Origin: an uncultured Oscillospiraceae bacterium
Lineage (GTDB): Bacteria > Bacillota > Clostridia > Oscillospirales > Oscillospiraceae
DNA length: 64,000 nt
Assembly: GCA_910579775.1 (NCBI GenBank)
Contig: CAJTUE010000006.1
Coordinates: 62,001 to 126,000 of the forward strand
Direction: 5' to 3'
How positions within the stretch are numbered: position 1 is the first letter of the stretch; each line of letters begins with the position of its first letter. The position numbers were made by a program, and so were the translations under genes. The notes beneath the pieces are model-generated. The model ran no database searches, had not been told where the DNA came from, and saw nothing but the letters and a program-made list of their open reading frames with translations. Of the stretch, positions 28,110 to 36,179 are shown piece by piece.

Positions 28110-28895
28110 TCAGTTGTTCGTAAACACCGCCTTGGGCTTGGGCTTCTCCTTGGAGAGGAAGCAGGCCATGCCCTCCACCTGGTCGTGGGTCTCGAAGCAG
28201 TCGCCAAACAGCTTTTCCTCGATGACCACCGCCTTGTCTATGGAGACCTGCATCCCCTCGTTGACCGCCTTCTTACAGGCGCGCACGGCGATGGGGGCGT
28301 TCTTGGCAATGGTGGCGGCCATCTTCTTGGCCGCGTCCATCAGCTCCGCCTGAGGATGGACGGCGTTGACCAAGCCGATGCGAAGCGCCTCGGTGGCGTC
28401 GATGTTCCTGGCGGTGTACAAAAGCTGCTTGGCCATGCCCATGCCCACCAGCCGGGCCAGCCGCTGGGTCCCGCCAAAGCCGGGAGTGATGCCCAAACCC
28501 ACCTCGGGCTGACCGAACATGGCGTTATCCGAGCAGAGGCGAATGTCGCAGGACATGGCCAGCTCACACCCGCCGCCCAGAGCAAAGCCGTTGACGGCAG
28601 CGATCACGGGCAGGGGAAAATTCTCGATCATCAGGAAGATGTCGTTGCCCAGCTTGCCAAAAGCTTCGCCCTCCGCCTTGGTCATGGTGGACATAGAGCC
28701 GATATCCGCTCCGGCCACAAAGCTCTTCTCCCCTGCGCCGGTGAGGACCACGCAGCGCACGCTGTTCTGGTCCACCGACTCAAACGCGGCCTTCAACTCG
28801 GACAGCACCTGAGGATTCAACGCGTTGAGGGCCTCAGGGCGGTTGATGGTGATAACGCCTACCGCGCCCTCACAATTCAGTTCTACCAATGCCAT
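28110..28895 (-). CDS. crt: 3-hydroxybutyryl-CoA dehydratase (crotonase)
   Basis: A 261-residue enoyl-CoA hydratase forming crotonyl-CoA. The crotonase fold is clear from INRPEALNALN, the oxyanion-hole stretch SFVAGADIGSM, ALGGGCELAMSCD and GLGITPGFGGTQRLARLVG, with Glu residues in CELA and PEVGLG at the catalytic positions. It is the first gene of the butyrate operon, preceded by a promoter and a Rex-like palindrome. No thiolase gene accompanies the set here. Confidence 0.95.
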   Translation of the reverse strand: MALVELNCEGAVGVITINRPEALNALNPQVLSELKAAFESVDQNSVRCVVLTGAGEKSFVAGADIGSMSTMTKAEGEAFGKLGNDIFLMIENFPLPVIAAVNGFALGGGCELAMSCDIRLCSDNAMFGQPEVGLGITPGFGGTQRLARLVGMGMAKQLLYTARNIDATEALRIGLVNAVHPQAELMDAAKKMAATIAKNAPIAVRACKKAVNEGMQVSIDKAVVIEEKLFGDCFETHDQVEGMACFLSKEKPKPKAVFTNN

Positions 28896-28935
28896 TTCCT
28901 GTCTGCCTCCTTGTTCAAAATTCGTACTCGTGGAA

Positions 28936-28953
28936 TCGTTATAATTTTCACAA
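28936..28953 (-). promoter_or_regulatory. Rex-like operator upstream of crt
   Basis: On the minus strand TTGTGAAAATTATAACGA, which matches 11 of 14 fixed positions of the Rex consensus TTGTTAA-N4-TTAACAA. It lies just downstream of the crt -10 box, where a repressor would block transcription. Rex senses NADH/NAD+ and is known to control crt operons in clostridia. Assignment is inference. Confidence 0.45.
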
Positions 28954-28966
28954 TCTCGCCAATTCT

Positions 28967-28995
28967 AATATAACACCCTTCCTCGGATTTTGCAA
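28967..28995 (-). promoter_or_regulatory. Promoter of the butyrate operon
   Basis: Minus-strand TTGCAA (28990-28995) and TATATT (28967-28972) with a 17-base spacer, about 70 bases before crt. Confidence 0.7.
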
Positions 28996-29049
28996 GTGTA
29001 AGTTGTAAATTTCCCAGCGGAAATGAAAAGAAATTTTAGGGGGCCATAG

Positions 29050-29082
29050 AAAAAAGACGCGGCGGGAGAACTCCCGCCGCGT
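29050..29082 (-). terminator. Terminator of ireB
   Basis: A 12-bp GC-rich stem (29057-29068 / 29071-29082) with a 2-base loop, followed on the minus strand by a T run, starting just after the ireB stop. Confidence 0.9.
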
Positions 29083-29090
29083 TCGGCTCG

Positions 29091-29345
29091 TCAGATGTCC
29101 AGATAGGCTTGCAACAAGACCTGCAGCAACTCATCGCGGTCCAGCTTGCGGATGAGGGCGCGGGCGTTGTTGTAGTTGGTAATATAGGTGGGGTCCTCAG
29201 AGAGGATGTAGCCCACGATCTGGTTGATGGGGTTGTAGCCCTTTTCCTGGAGGGCGTCGTATACCGTTGTCAGGGTCTGGCGGATGGTCTCGCCTGGGTC
29301 GGGCTTGAGGGAAAAGGGTCGGGTAAAGCTCAGATCGTCAGACAT
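29091..29345 (-). CDS. ireB: IreB-family regulatory phosphoprotein (UPF0297)
   Basis: An 84-residue protein matching the IreB/UPF0297 family, with the conserved KGYNPINQIVGYILSEDPTYITNYNNAR core. In Enterococcus IreB is phosphorylated by the kinase IreK and lowers cephalosporin resistance. In many Firmicutes it is next to alaS and ruvX; here it follows pheT instead, with its own promoter and terminator, so it is a single-gene unit. Confidence 0.93.
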   Translation of the reverse strand: MSDDLSFTRPFSLKPDPGETIRQTLTTVYDALQEKGYNPINQIVGYILSEDPTYITNYNNARALIRKLDRDELLQVLLQAYLDI

Positions 29346-29382
29346 GACACACGCACCTCCCGTTCAACATGTGGTTTCGTCT

Positions 29383-29411
29383 ATTCTACTCTATTTTGTG
29401 CCGTTTGTAAA
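29383..29411 (-). promoter_or_regulatory. Promoter of ireB
   Basis: Minus-strand TTTACA (29406-29411) and TAGAAT (29383-29388), 17-base spacer, about 40 bases before the ireB start. Confidence 0.65.
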
Positions 29412-29428
29412 GGGGTTTTTCCGCTCTT

Positions 29429-31822
29429 TTAACGAAGGGTCGCACCCAGTTCCTGCTCCAGCAGAGCCAAGATCGCCGAGACGTCCGCATCCGCCTCTTC
29501 CGCAGTAAGACTGCGGTCATCGGCGCGCAGGGTGAGGTTGAAAGCCACCGACTTCTTCCCCTCGGGAATGGGCGCGCCGGTATAGATGTCAAAGAGGGTC
29601 ACTTCCTTGAGCAGTCCTTTGGCTCCCCGGGCAATGCAGTCCTCCAGCGCCCCCACAGTCACAGCCAAGTCGCACACCACGGCAATGTCCCGGGTGACGG
29701 CGGGGAACTTGGGCAGCGGAGTATAGACCGGGTCGGCCCCCTTGGCGTCCATGAGCGCGGCCAAAGACAGTTCAGCGGCGTAAATCTCCGTGTCCACGCC
29801 GTAGTTCTTCGCCGCCAGCGGATGCACCTGGCCCAGCACGCCCAGCACCTGTCCCCCGGCCCACACCGCGGCGCAGCGGCCGGGATGGTAGGAGGGGTTT
29901 TCCGTAACGGCAACGAAGGAAATGTTGTCACAGCGCAGCTCCTTCAAAATAGCCTCCACAACGCCCTTAAGGGTAAAGAAGTCCATGCCTCCATAGGCCC
30001 CCAGGGTAAGGTACTTGCTCTCGATCGCCAGGCCGTCCTTCCCGCCGGGGGTGTAGGTGCGGCCCACCTCATAGAGCCTCGCCGACTTGTTGCGGAAGTT
30101 GTAGTTGCGGGTCAGGATCTCCAGCATGGAGGGAAGCGTGGTGGTCCGCATAATAGAGGTGTCCTCCCCCAAGGGATTGAGGATCTTGAAGGACTTGCGC
30201 CGCTGGGCGTCTTGGGGCCAGCGGATCTTGTCATAATAAGTGGGGGAGATAAAGGAATAGGTGATGATCTCGTCGAAGCCCAGCGCGCGGCAGGATGCGC
30301 CCAGCCGGCGCTCCACCTGCTCGGCAGGAGAGAAGCCGCCCAGGGTGGTCTGCCCCCGCATAAGGGTGGTGGGGATGTTGTTGTAGCCATAGAACCGGGC
30401 CACCTCCTCGGCCAGATCGGCCATGCGGCGCACGTCCCCCCGCCAGGAGGGAACGGTGACCTGGTCACCGCCCACCGTGAAGTCCAGAGACTTCAAAATG
30501 GAGACCATAGTCTCCCTGTCCACCTCAGTCCCCAACAGGGCGTTGATCTTTTCCGGCTCCAGGGTCAAAACGGTGGGCTGGGGAACAAAGTTAAGGATGT
30601 CGATGACGCCGTCCACCACCTCGCCGGCCCCCAGCAGTTCTACCAGCTCACAGGCGCGCTCCACAGCAGGAAGGGTGTTCATAGGGTCCAGGCCCTTCTC
30701 AAACTTGGCGGACGCTTCGGTCCGCATCCCCAGGGCCAACGCGCCCTTGCGGATGGTAGTACCGTCAAAGCAGGCGGACTCAAAGACCACGTCGGTGGTG
30801 TCGTCCACGATCTCGGAGTTTTCCCCGCCCATGATGCCCGCCAGGCCCACGGCCCGGTCCTCGTCGGCGATGACCAAATGATTGGCGGTGAGGGTGTGCT
30901 CCTTGCTGTCCAGGGTGGTAAGCTTCTCCCCTTCCTCCGCCCGGCGGACGATGATCTTTCCACCCTTCACATAGCGGTAGTCAAAGGCGTGCATGGGCTG
31001 GCCGTATTCCAGCATGACGTAGTTGGTAATGTCCACAATGTTGTTGATTGGCCGCACCCCCATGGCCCGCAGACGCTGGCGCATCCACTTGGGAGAGGGG
31101 GCGATCTTCACATTGCGCACCATCCGTGCGGTGTACCGGGGCACCAGATCGGCCGCTGGTGTCTCCACGTCCAGCAGCTCCGCCAGGTTCCCATCCGCTC
31201 CGCCCTTCACCTCCGGGGTATGGAGCTTCAAGGGCGCGCCGAAGGTGGCGGAGGCCTCCCGGGCCAGGCCGATGACGGACAGGCAGTCGGGCCGGTTGGG
31301 GGTGATCTCAAACTCCACCACGTGGTCGTCCAGGCCCACGGCGGCGCGGATGTCCTGGCCCAGGGTCAGGCCGGTAAGTTCGGCGTCGTCGGACAGGATC
31401 CAGATGCCGTCGGCATAGGCGGCGGGGAAATCCCGCTGGTCCAGGCCCAGCTCGGCAAAGGAGCAGAGCATTCCGTCGGACAGCTCTCCCCGGAGCTTCC
31501 CGGCGTGGATCTCCTTGCCGCCGGGGAGGGTGGAGCCGTCCAGGGCCACGGGCACCAGGTCACCCTCCTTCACGTTCTGGGCCCCGGTGACAATCTGGAT
31601 GGGACTTCCCTTCCCCACATCCACCTGGCAGATCCACATATGGTCGCTGTCCGGGTGGCGGACCAGGGACAGGACCTTGCCCACCACCACGTTTTTGATC
31701 TCCTCGCCCTCCACCGCGGTGGTCTCCACCTTGGAGCCGGAGAGGGTCATGGCCTCGGCAAAGTCCTTGTCGGAGGCGGTCACGTTCACAAACTCGTTGA
31801 GCCATTCACGGGAAAGATTCAT
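29429..31822 (-). CDS. pheT: Phenylalanine-tRNA ligase beta subunit
   Basis: A 797-residue PheT. The N-terminal EMAP-like tRNA-binding domain spans about 40-150 (HPDSDHMWICQVDVG), followed by B3/4 (RYTARMVRNVKIAPSP), B5 (VLTLEPEKINALLGTEVDRE), the catalytic-like core (RGDVRRMADLAEEVARFYGYNNI) and a C-terminal ferredoxin-fold anticodon-binding domain (PKFPAVTRDIAVVCDL). Length is normal. It follows pheS by 18 bases in an operon controlled by a phenylalanine T-box. Confidence 0.97.
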   Translation of the reverse strand: MNLSREWLNEFVNVTASDKDFAEAMTLSGSKVETTAVEGEEIKNVVVGKVLSLVRHPDSDHMWICQVDVGKGSPIQIVTGAQNVKEGDLVPVALDGSTLPGGKEIHAGKLRGELSDGMLCSFAELGLDQRDFPAAYADGIWILSDDAELTGLTLGQDIRAAVGLDDHVVEFEITPNRPDCLSVIGLAREASATFGAPLKLHTPEVKGGADGNLAELLDVETPAADLVPRYTARMVRNVKIAPSPKWMRQRLRAMGVRPINNIVDITNYVMLEYGQPMHAFDYRYVKGGKIIVRRAEEGEKLTTLDSKEHTLTANHLVIADEDRAVGLAGIMGGENSEIVDDTTDVVFESACFDGTTIRKGALALGMRTEASAKFEKGLDPMNTLPAVERACELVELLGAGEVVDGVIDILNFVPQPTVLTLEPEKINALLGTEVDRETMVSILKSLDFTVGGDQVTVPSWRGDVRRMADLAEEVARFYGYNNIPTTLMRGQTTLGGFSPAEQVERRLGASCRALGFDEIITYSFISPTYYDKIRWPQDAQRRKSFKILNPLGEDTSIMRTTTLPSMLEILTRNYNFRNKSARLYEVGRTYTPGGKDGLAIESKYLTLGAYGGMDFFTLKGVVEAILKELRCDNISFVAVTENPSYHPGRCAAVWAGGQVLGVLGQVHPLAAKNYGVDTEIYAAELSLAALMDAKGADPVYTPLPKFPAVTRDIAVVCDLAVTVGALEDCIARGAKGLLKEVTLFDIYTGAPIPEGKKSVAFNLTLRADDRSLTAEEADADVSAILALLEQELGATLR

Positions 31823-31840
31823 GTTACACAGCCTCCTTTC

Positions 31841-32866
31841 TTAAAACTGTTCCAGGAACCGCACGTCGTTCTCAAAGATCAGCCGCAGGTCGGCGATCTT
31901 GAAGCGGCGCATGGCGGTGCGCTCCAGCCCCATGCCAAAGGCCCAGCCGGACCACTGCTCGGGGTCGATACCCGACATCTCCAGCACCCGTGGATGGATC
32001 ATCCCCGCGCCCAGCAGCTCGATCCATCCCTCACCCTTGCAGGTGGCGCAGCCCGCCCCACCGCACTTGTGGCACTGCACGTCCATCTCACAGCTCGGCT
32101 CGGTAAAGGGGAAATGGTGAGGGCGGAAGCGGGTGACGGTGCCCTTGCCGAAGAGCTGCTCGGCCAGCAGGTTCAGCGTCCCCTTCAGATCGGCCATGGT
32201 GACGTGCTTGTCGATGACCATCCCCTCCACCTGGTGGAACATGGGGGAGTGGGTGGCGTCTACCTCGTCCTTGCGGTATACCCGGCCGGGGGCGATAATG
32301 CGGATGGGCAGCTCCATTGTCTCCATGGCCCGCACCTGCATGGGGGAGGTCTGGGAGCGGAGCATCACCCGGCTGTCCTCATCAAAATAAAAGGTGTCCG
32401 ACCAGTCCCGGGAGGGATGGCCCTCCTCGGCGTTGAGCTTGTCAAAATTGTAGGAGGCCAGCTCGATCTCCGGGCCGTCCAGCACGGTGAAGCCCATGCC
32501 CACAAAGATATCCTTGATCTCGTCCAGGGCCATATACATGGGGTGCTTGTGGCCCAACTGAGCCTCTTTGCCGGGGATGGTCACGTCCACCGTCTCCGCC
32601 CGGAGCTTGACCTCCAGCGCGGCCTCCTCCAGCTTTTGAGCGGCGGTCTCCACCGCCGTCTCCACCGCGGCGCGCACCTCGTTGGCCAGGGCGCCCATGG
32701 CGGGCCGCTCCTCGGCGGTGAGCTTGCCCATCTGCTTCAAAACAGCGGTCAGTTCCCCCTTCTTGCCCAGGTATTTCACCCGCAGCTCGTCCAGAGCGAC
32801 GGCGTCCTTGACGCTCTCCAGAGCGGAGAGGGCCTCAGAACGGATCTTTGCTAACTGTTCTTTCAT
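31841..32866 (-). CDS. pheS: Phenylalanine-tRNA ligase alpha subunit
   Basis: A 341-residue class II synthetase subunit that activates phenylalanine. An N-terminal coiled coil (to about 80) precedes the catalytic domain with GHKHPMYMALDEI, SPMFHQVEGMVID, the motif 2 region FRPHHFPFTEPSCEMDVQC and motif 3 WAFGMGLERTAMRRF. A Cys-rich insert CHKCGGAGCATCKGEG is present, as in some Firmicute PheS. The ATG at 32866 is backed by AAAGGAG; earlier Met codons lack one. Confidence 0.97.
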   Translation of the reverse strand: MKEQLAKIRSEALSALESVKDAVALDELRVKYLGKKGELTAVLKQMGKLTAEERPAMGALANEVRAAVETAVETAAQKLEEAALEVKLRAETVDVTIPGKEAQLGHKHPMYMALDEIKDIFVGMGFTVLDGPEIELASYNFDKLNAEEGHPSRDWSDTFYFDEDSRVMLRSQTSPMQVRAMETMELPIRIIAPGRVYRKDEVDATHSPMFHQVEGMVIDKHVTMADLKGTLNLLAEQLFGKGTVTRFRPHHFPFTEPSCEMDVQCHKCGGAGCATCKGEGWIELLGAGMIHPRVLEMSGIDPEQWSGWAFGMGLERTAMRRFKIADLRLIFENDVRFLEQF

Positions 32867-32903
32867 ATGAAAACTCCTTTGCATGGTGTGGATCAACAAG
32901 GTA

Positions 32904-33371
32904 TTACACGGTAAAGGACAGCACCGTCTCCGTCTCTTGATATTGGGACGCCTTTGGGTCGTAGGGCCGGGTGGCTTTCGTCCACAGGGCCTTGGCGGCG
33001 GTGTTTTCGCCGCTGTATTTCAGCTCCCAGCGGCCGGGGCGTCCGGCAAACAGCATCCGGGCCGCTTCCAGCCCCAAATGCTGCCGACGGTACATGGGAA
33101 AGATAGTGAACTCCGCCAAAGCGTGGTCAACCGTCTCCCCCAGGCAGGAGTGGCGGTTCAACATGGCAAAGCCCACCAACGTATCGCCGTCCCAGAGGAA
33201 GAGTGCCTCCCGGTCCGGCTCCTCAAAGTAGCGGTCAAAGTAACCGTAGCGGTAGTTGCCCTCACCGTCCAGCTCATCGTCATAATAGTTGGTCATCTCG
33301 TAAAGATACTTTTGAAAGAGATTCCAAAGCCGTTGTCGGTCTGTCTGCGCAACGGGTCTCCATGATAGCAT
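32904..33371 (-). CDS. GNAT-family N-acetyltransferase
   Basis: A 155-residue GNAT protein with AFTIFPMYRRQHLGLEAARMLFAG-like acetyl-CoA-binding pattern (Q/RxxGxG variant RRQHLGLE) and an Asp/Glu-rich loop YYDDELDGEGNYRYGYF. Substrate unknown. It is the first gene after the phenylalanine T-box and lies 37 bases ahead of pheS, so it is co-expressed with the synthetase. The ATG at 33371 (MLSWRPV) has AAGGAAG upstream; the longer frame would run into the T-box terminator. Confidence 0.82.
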   Translation of the reverse strand: MLSWRPVAQTDRQRLWNLFQKYLYEMTNYYDDELDGEGNYRYGYFDRYFEEPDREALFLWDGDTLVGFAMLNRHSCLGETVDHALAEFTIFPMYRRQHLGLEAARMLFAGRPGRWELKYSGENTAAKALWTKATRPYDPKASQYQETETVLSFTV

Positions 33372-33426
33372 AGCAGCCACTTCCTTAAATCGTTTTACGC
33401 CTTTCCCTTTGGTCTTTGCGACAAAC

Positions 33427-33660
33427 AAAAAGGCCCTTCATCCCAAACACTTGGGACGAAAGGCCATTCCTTCCGCGGTACCACCCACGTTCGCGTCTTT
33501 TGGACGCGCACTCAACAGCCGGTAACGGTGGCTGACCGTCCGTGTCTCCACGGCCGCTCCGGGGTGAACCAAGCGTTTCGCCGCCGCCCCGCTTTCAGCC
33601 TGTGGCTGGGGCTCTCTTTGGACGGCTCCCTCGCTATTTTCCCCTTCTACGCATTTCAAC
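33427..33660 (-). promoter_or_regulatory. T-box riboswitch, phenylalanine specifier (UUC)
   Basis: A complete T-box leader. The T-box GGGTGGTACCGCGG is on the minus strand at 33473-33486; the terminator hairpin follows (arms about 33427-33463) with a T run into the GNAT leader. The specifier TTC (plus-strand GAA at 33566-33568) lies six bases before a GAG as in the other T-box here. The bulge UGGU fits A73 of tRNA-Phe. It controls GNAT-pheS-pheT. Confidence 0.92.
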
Positions 33661-33667
33661 GAGGGGT

Positions 33668-33696
33668 ATTTTACCACACTTCTTTCCAAAACGCAA
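33668..33696 (-). promoter_or_regulatory. Promoter of the GNAT-pheST operon
   Basis: Minus-strand TTGCGT (33691-33696) and TAAAAT (33668-33673), 17-base spacer, just upstream of the T-box leader and divergent from the purA promoter. Confidence 0.8.
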
Positions 33697-33704
33697 GAAT
33701 TTTC

Positions 33705-33733
33705 TTGATAAACGCCGCGGAGTGATATATAAT
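33705..33733 (+). promoter_or_regulatory. Promoter of purA
   Basis: TTGATA (33705-33710) and TATAAT (33728-33733), 17-base spacer, about 75 bases before the purA start. No purine riboswitch is visible in the short leader. Confidence 0.85.
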
Positions 33734-33808
33734 GTATGGCGTGTGTGAAGAGCCTGTGAAAAGGCAGACCGAAAACGGCTGCGAATCCGCGGACTCGGAG
33801 GTAACACC

Positions 33809-35092
33809 ATGGTAAAAGCGATCGTCGGCGCCAACTGGGGCGACGAGGGCAAGGGCAAAATCACCGACCTGCTGGCAGAAACCTCAGACGTGGTCATCCG
33901 CTTTCAGGGCGGGGCCAACGCGGGGCATACTATCATCAATGATTATGGCCGTTTTGCTCTGCACATCCTTCCCTCCGGCACCTTTTATCCCCATGTCACA
34001 AACATCATCGGTAACGGTGTGGCGCTGGACGCGGCCAAGCTGGTAAAGGAGCTGAAGGACATCACCGATCAGGGGGTGCCCAAGCCCAACCTCATCGTGT
34101 CCGAGCGGTGCCAGCTGCTGCTGCCCTACCATATCCTCCAGGACACTTATGAAGAGGAACGCTTGGCGGGCAACGCCTTTGGCTCCACCAAGTCGGGCAT
34201 TGCCCCCTTCTACTCGGACAAATATGCCAAGATCGGCGTGCAGGTATGCGACCTCTTTGACGAACCCCGCCTGCGCCAAAAGCTGTCCCACGCCCTGGAC
34301 GTGAAAAATGTTCTCTTTGAACACCTTTACCACAAGCCCGCTTTGAAGGTAGACGACCTGATGGTCCAGCTGCTGGAGGCCCGGGAGCTGCTGCGTCCCT
34401 TCGTGGGCGACGCGGTGGGCTTTGTCCACCAGGCCCTCAAGGACGGCAAGACCATCCTGCTGGAGGGCCAGCTGGGGGCCATGAAGGACCCCGACCTGGG
34501 CATCGTCCCCATGACCACCTCCTCCCATACCCTGGCCGGATTTGGCTGCGTGGGCGCGGCGGTGCCGCCTACCGCCATGGACGAGGTCATCTGTGTCACC
34601 AAGGCCTACTCCTCCTGCGTCGGTTCCCAGACTGAGCCCTTTATCAGCGAGGTCACCGGGCAGGAAGGAGATGAGTTGCGCCGCCGGGGCGGCGACAAGG
34701 GGGAATTCGGCGCGACCACTGGACGGCCCCGCCGGGTGGGCTGGTTCGATACCGTAGCCACCAAATACGGCTGCATGGTCCAGGGCGCCACCAACGTGGC
34801 TCTCACCTGCCTGGACGTGCTGGGCTATCTGGACGAGATCCCCGTGTGCGTAGGCTATGAGATCGACGGCACCGTCACCGACGTGTTCCCCACCACGCCC
34901 CGGCTGGTGAAGGCAAAACCCGTATTTGAAACCCTCCCCGGCTGGAAGTGCGACATCCGGGGTGAGACCGACTACGCCAAGCTGCCCAAGGAAGCGAGGG
35001 ACTACGTAGACTTCCTGGAAGCCCACATCGGCCGTCACATCGGCATTGTCTCCACCGGTCCCCGCCGGGGGGACATTGCTCTGCGGAAATAA
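33809..35092 (+). CDS. purA: Adenylosuccinate synthetase
   Basis: A 427-residue GTP-dependent ligase that joins IMP and aspartate, the first committed step to AMP. The N-terminal VGANWGDEGKGKITDLL signature is at residues 5-21, followed by AGHTIIN and, later, GEFGATTGRPRRVGWFD and KCDIRGETDYAKL. Length matches bacterial PurA. It stands as a single-gene unit between its own promoter and a strong terminator. Confidence 0.97.
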   Translation: MVKAIVGANWGDEGKGKITDLLAETSDVVIRFQGGANAGHTIINDYGRFALHILPSGTFYPHVTNIIGNGVALDAAKLVKELKDITDQGVPKPNLIVSERCQLLLPYHILQDTYEEERLAGNAFGSTKSGIAPFYSDKYAKIGVQVCDLFDEPRLRQKLSHALDVKNVLFEHLYHKPALKVDDLMVQLLEARELLRPFVGDAVGFVHQALKDGKTILLEGQLGAMKDPDLGIVPMTTSSHTLAGFGCVGAAVPPTAMDEVICVTKAYSSCVGSQTEPFISEVTGQEGDELRRRGGDKGEFGATTGRPRRVGWFDTVATKYGCMVQGATNVALTCLDVLGYLDEIPVCVGYEIDGTVTDVFPTTPRLVKAKPVFETLPGWKCDIRGETDYAKLPKEARDYVDFLEAHIGRHIGIVSTGPRRGDIALRK

Positions 35093-35112
35093 TTCCCTTT
35101 CGTTCTACATGG

Positions 35113-35152
35113 AAAGAGGTCTGGTCAACTGAGTTGACCAGACCTCTTTTTT
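35113..35152. terminator. Bidirectional terminator, purA / lipoprotein gene
   Basis: A 17-bp perfect stem (35113-35129 / 35133-35149), loop TGA, with T run on the right and A run on the left. Confidence 0.92.
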
Positions 35153-35549
35153 ACTCCATGGCCCGCTTGACGTCCTGGGCCATGCGGCGGGCGCCACTGC
35201 CCATGTCGTCCAGGGTGTCCTTGATCCCCTCGCCCATGCGCTCCAGGGCACTGCCGTCGGCGCGGCCCGTGCCCGTGTTGGCGTTGGCCCCGCGAGTGGT
35301 CCCCACCCGGGCGTTTTCGTCGCCCACCGGCGCGCCGCTGACGTTGTTGCCGCCGTTGGCGGCGTCGGTGTTGGTTTCGCCGTCGCCCAGGTCGCCGCCG
35401 GTCACGCCGTCAGGCGTATTGGTAGGCGTGGTCTGGGCGGTGGGCTCCGTAGTCCCGATCTCGCCGCCGGTCTTGTCCCCCGCGCAGCCCGCCAGAGGCA
35501 GGCACAACGCCGCAGCCAGACTCAGGGCGATCCATGTGGTCTTTTTCAT
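35151..35549 (-). CDS. Small low-complexity lipoprotein, function unknown
   Basis: A 132-residue putative lipoprotein. The signal peptide ends with LAGC (Cys22), followed by about 75 residues rich in Thr, Gly, Asn and Asp, a likely flexible spacer, and then a short amphipathic C-terminal segment (ERMGEGIKDTLDDMGSGARRMAQDVKRAM). No domain is recognised. The ATG at 35549 has GGAGGAAAG upstream. The helical end could associate with membrane or a partner; this is speculation. Confidence 0.7.
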   Translation of the reverse strand: MKKTTWIALSLAAALCLPLAGCAGDKTGGEIGTTEPTAQTTPTNTPDGVTGGDLGDGETNTDAANGGNNVSGAPVGDENARVGTTRGANANTGTGRADGSALERMGEGIKDTLDDMGSGARRMAQDVKRAME

Positions 35550-35587
35550 TTTCTTTCCTCCCCCGCACGGTGTTCTCACCGCACTGA

Positions 35588-35604
35588 GGGTAGTATTTCT
35601 ACCC
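35588..35604. promoter_or_regulatory. Short inverted repeat upstream of small lipoprotein
   Basis: GGGTAG/CTACCC arms separated by five bases, in the leader of the minus-strand lipoprotein gene. It may be an operator or an mRNA hairpin. Confidence 0.3.
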
Positions 35605-35658
35605 GCCGGGCAAATCAAACCAGGGAATTTTCGGCTTGTAAAACCGCGAAATTTTTCC

Positions 35659-35687
35659 TTGTGCTTTTTTCTCTCTTGTGGTATGAT
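35659..35687 (+). promoter_or_regulatory. Promoter of Fur/PerR-rubrerythrin operon
   Basis: TTGTGC (35659-35664) and TATGAT (35682-35687), 17-base spacer. A second AT-rich stretch follows, containing a Fur-like core (next feature). Confidence 0.7.
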
Positions 35688-35699
35688 AAAAATATAATA

Positions 35700-35714
35700 A
35701 AAAGAATCATTCCT
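35700..35714 (+). promoter_or_regulatory. Candidate Fur/PerR operator
   Basis: A GAATCATTC palindrome in AT-rich sequence, close to the core AATNATT of Fur and PerR boxes, between the -10 box and the start of the regulator gene. It would allow autoregulation. Similarity is partial. Confidence 0.35.
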
Positions 35715-35731
35715 ATTAAGGAGGAAGCGTT

Positions 35732-36118
35732 ATGGCCGCCACACGGTATTCCCGTCAACGGGAGCTGATTTATCAAAGCGTCTGCGCCAGCCGGGCGCAT
35801 CCTACTGCGGAGATGGTTTACGCCGCACTGAAGCCTGAGCACCCCGGACTCAGTCTAGGTACAGTGTACCGCAACCTCCACCTGCTCTCCGACGAGGGAA
35901 AGCTGGTGCGCATGCCCTTCCCCGTGGAGCGGTTCGACGGGGACCTCCACGAGCACGGGCACTTTTGCTGTGAAAAATGCGGAATCGTGGCGGACGTGGA
36001 GCTTCCTTATGATGCGGAACTGGACACGGCGGCGGAGGATCACCTGAACTGCTATGTGGCCCGCCACAGTGTGGTATTTTACGGCGTGTGCGCCGATTGC
36101 GCTCACGAGGACGACTGA
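35732..36118 (+). CDS. Fur-family metal/peroxide regulator (PerR-like)
   Basis: A 128-residue Fur-family repressor. The N-terminal winged helix (RQRELIYQSVCASRAHPTAEMVYAALK, LGTVYRNLHLLSDEGKL) precedes the dimerisation domain with the metal site HGHFCCEKCG and the C-terminal structural-zinc pair CADC. The context with rubrerythrin directly downstream favours a peroxide-sensing PerR role over iron uptake, but the sensing His and Asp cannot be fixed by eye. RBS AAGGAGGAAG precedes the ATG. Confidence 0.85.
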   Translation: MAATRYSRQRELIYQSVCASRAHPTAEMVYAALKPEHPGLSLGTVYRNLHLLSDEGKLVRMPFPVERFDGDLHEHGHFCCEKCGIVADVELPYDAELDTAAEDHLNCYVARHSVVFYGVCADCAHEDD

Positions 36119-36179
36119 AACTTCATATCACCACATAGTATGGCCGATAAAGAAAAAATGTTGATTTGAAAGGGGAACG

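Noticed and set aside
29822..32854. 1010-codon plus-strand open frame opposite pheS-pheT
   Set aside because: Antisense shadow of pheST; no motifs and no ribosome binding site.
33734..33808. Riboswitch in the purA leader
   Set aside because: Only ~75 bases with weak pairing; no purine or other riboswitch core.
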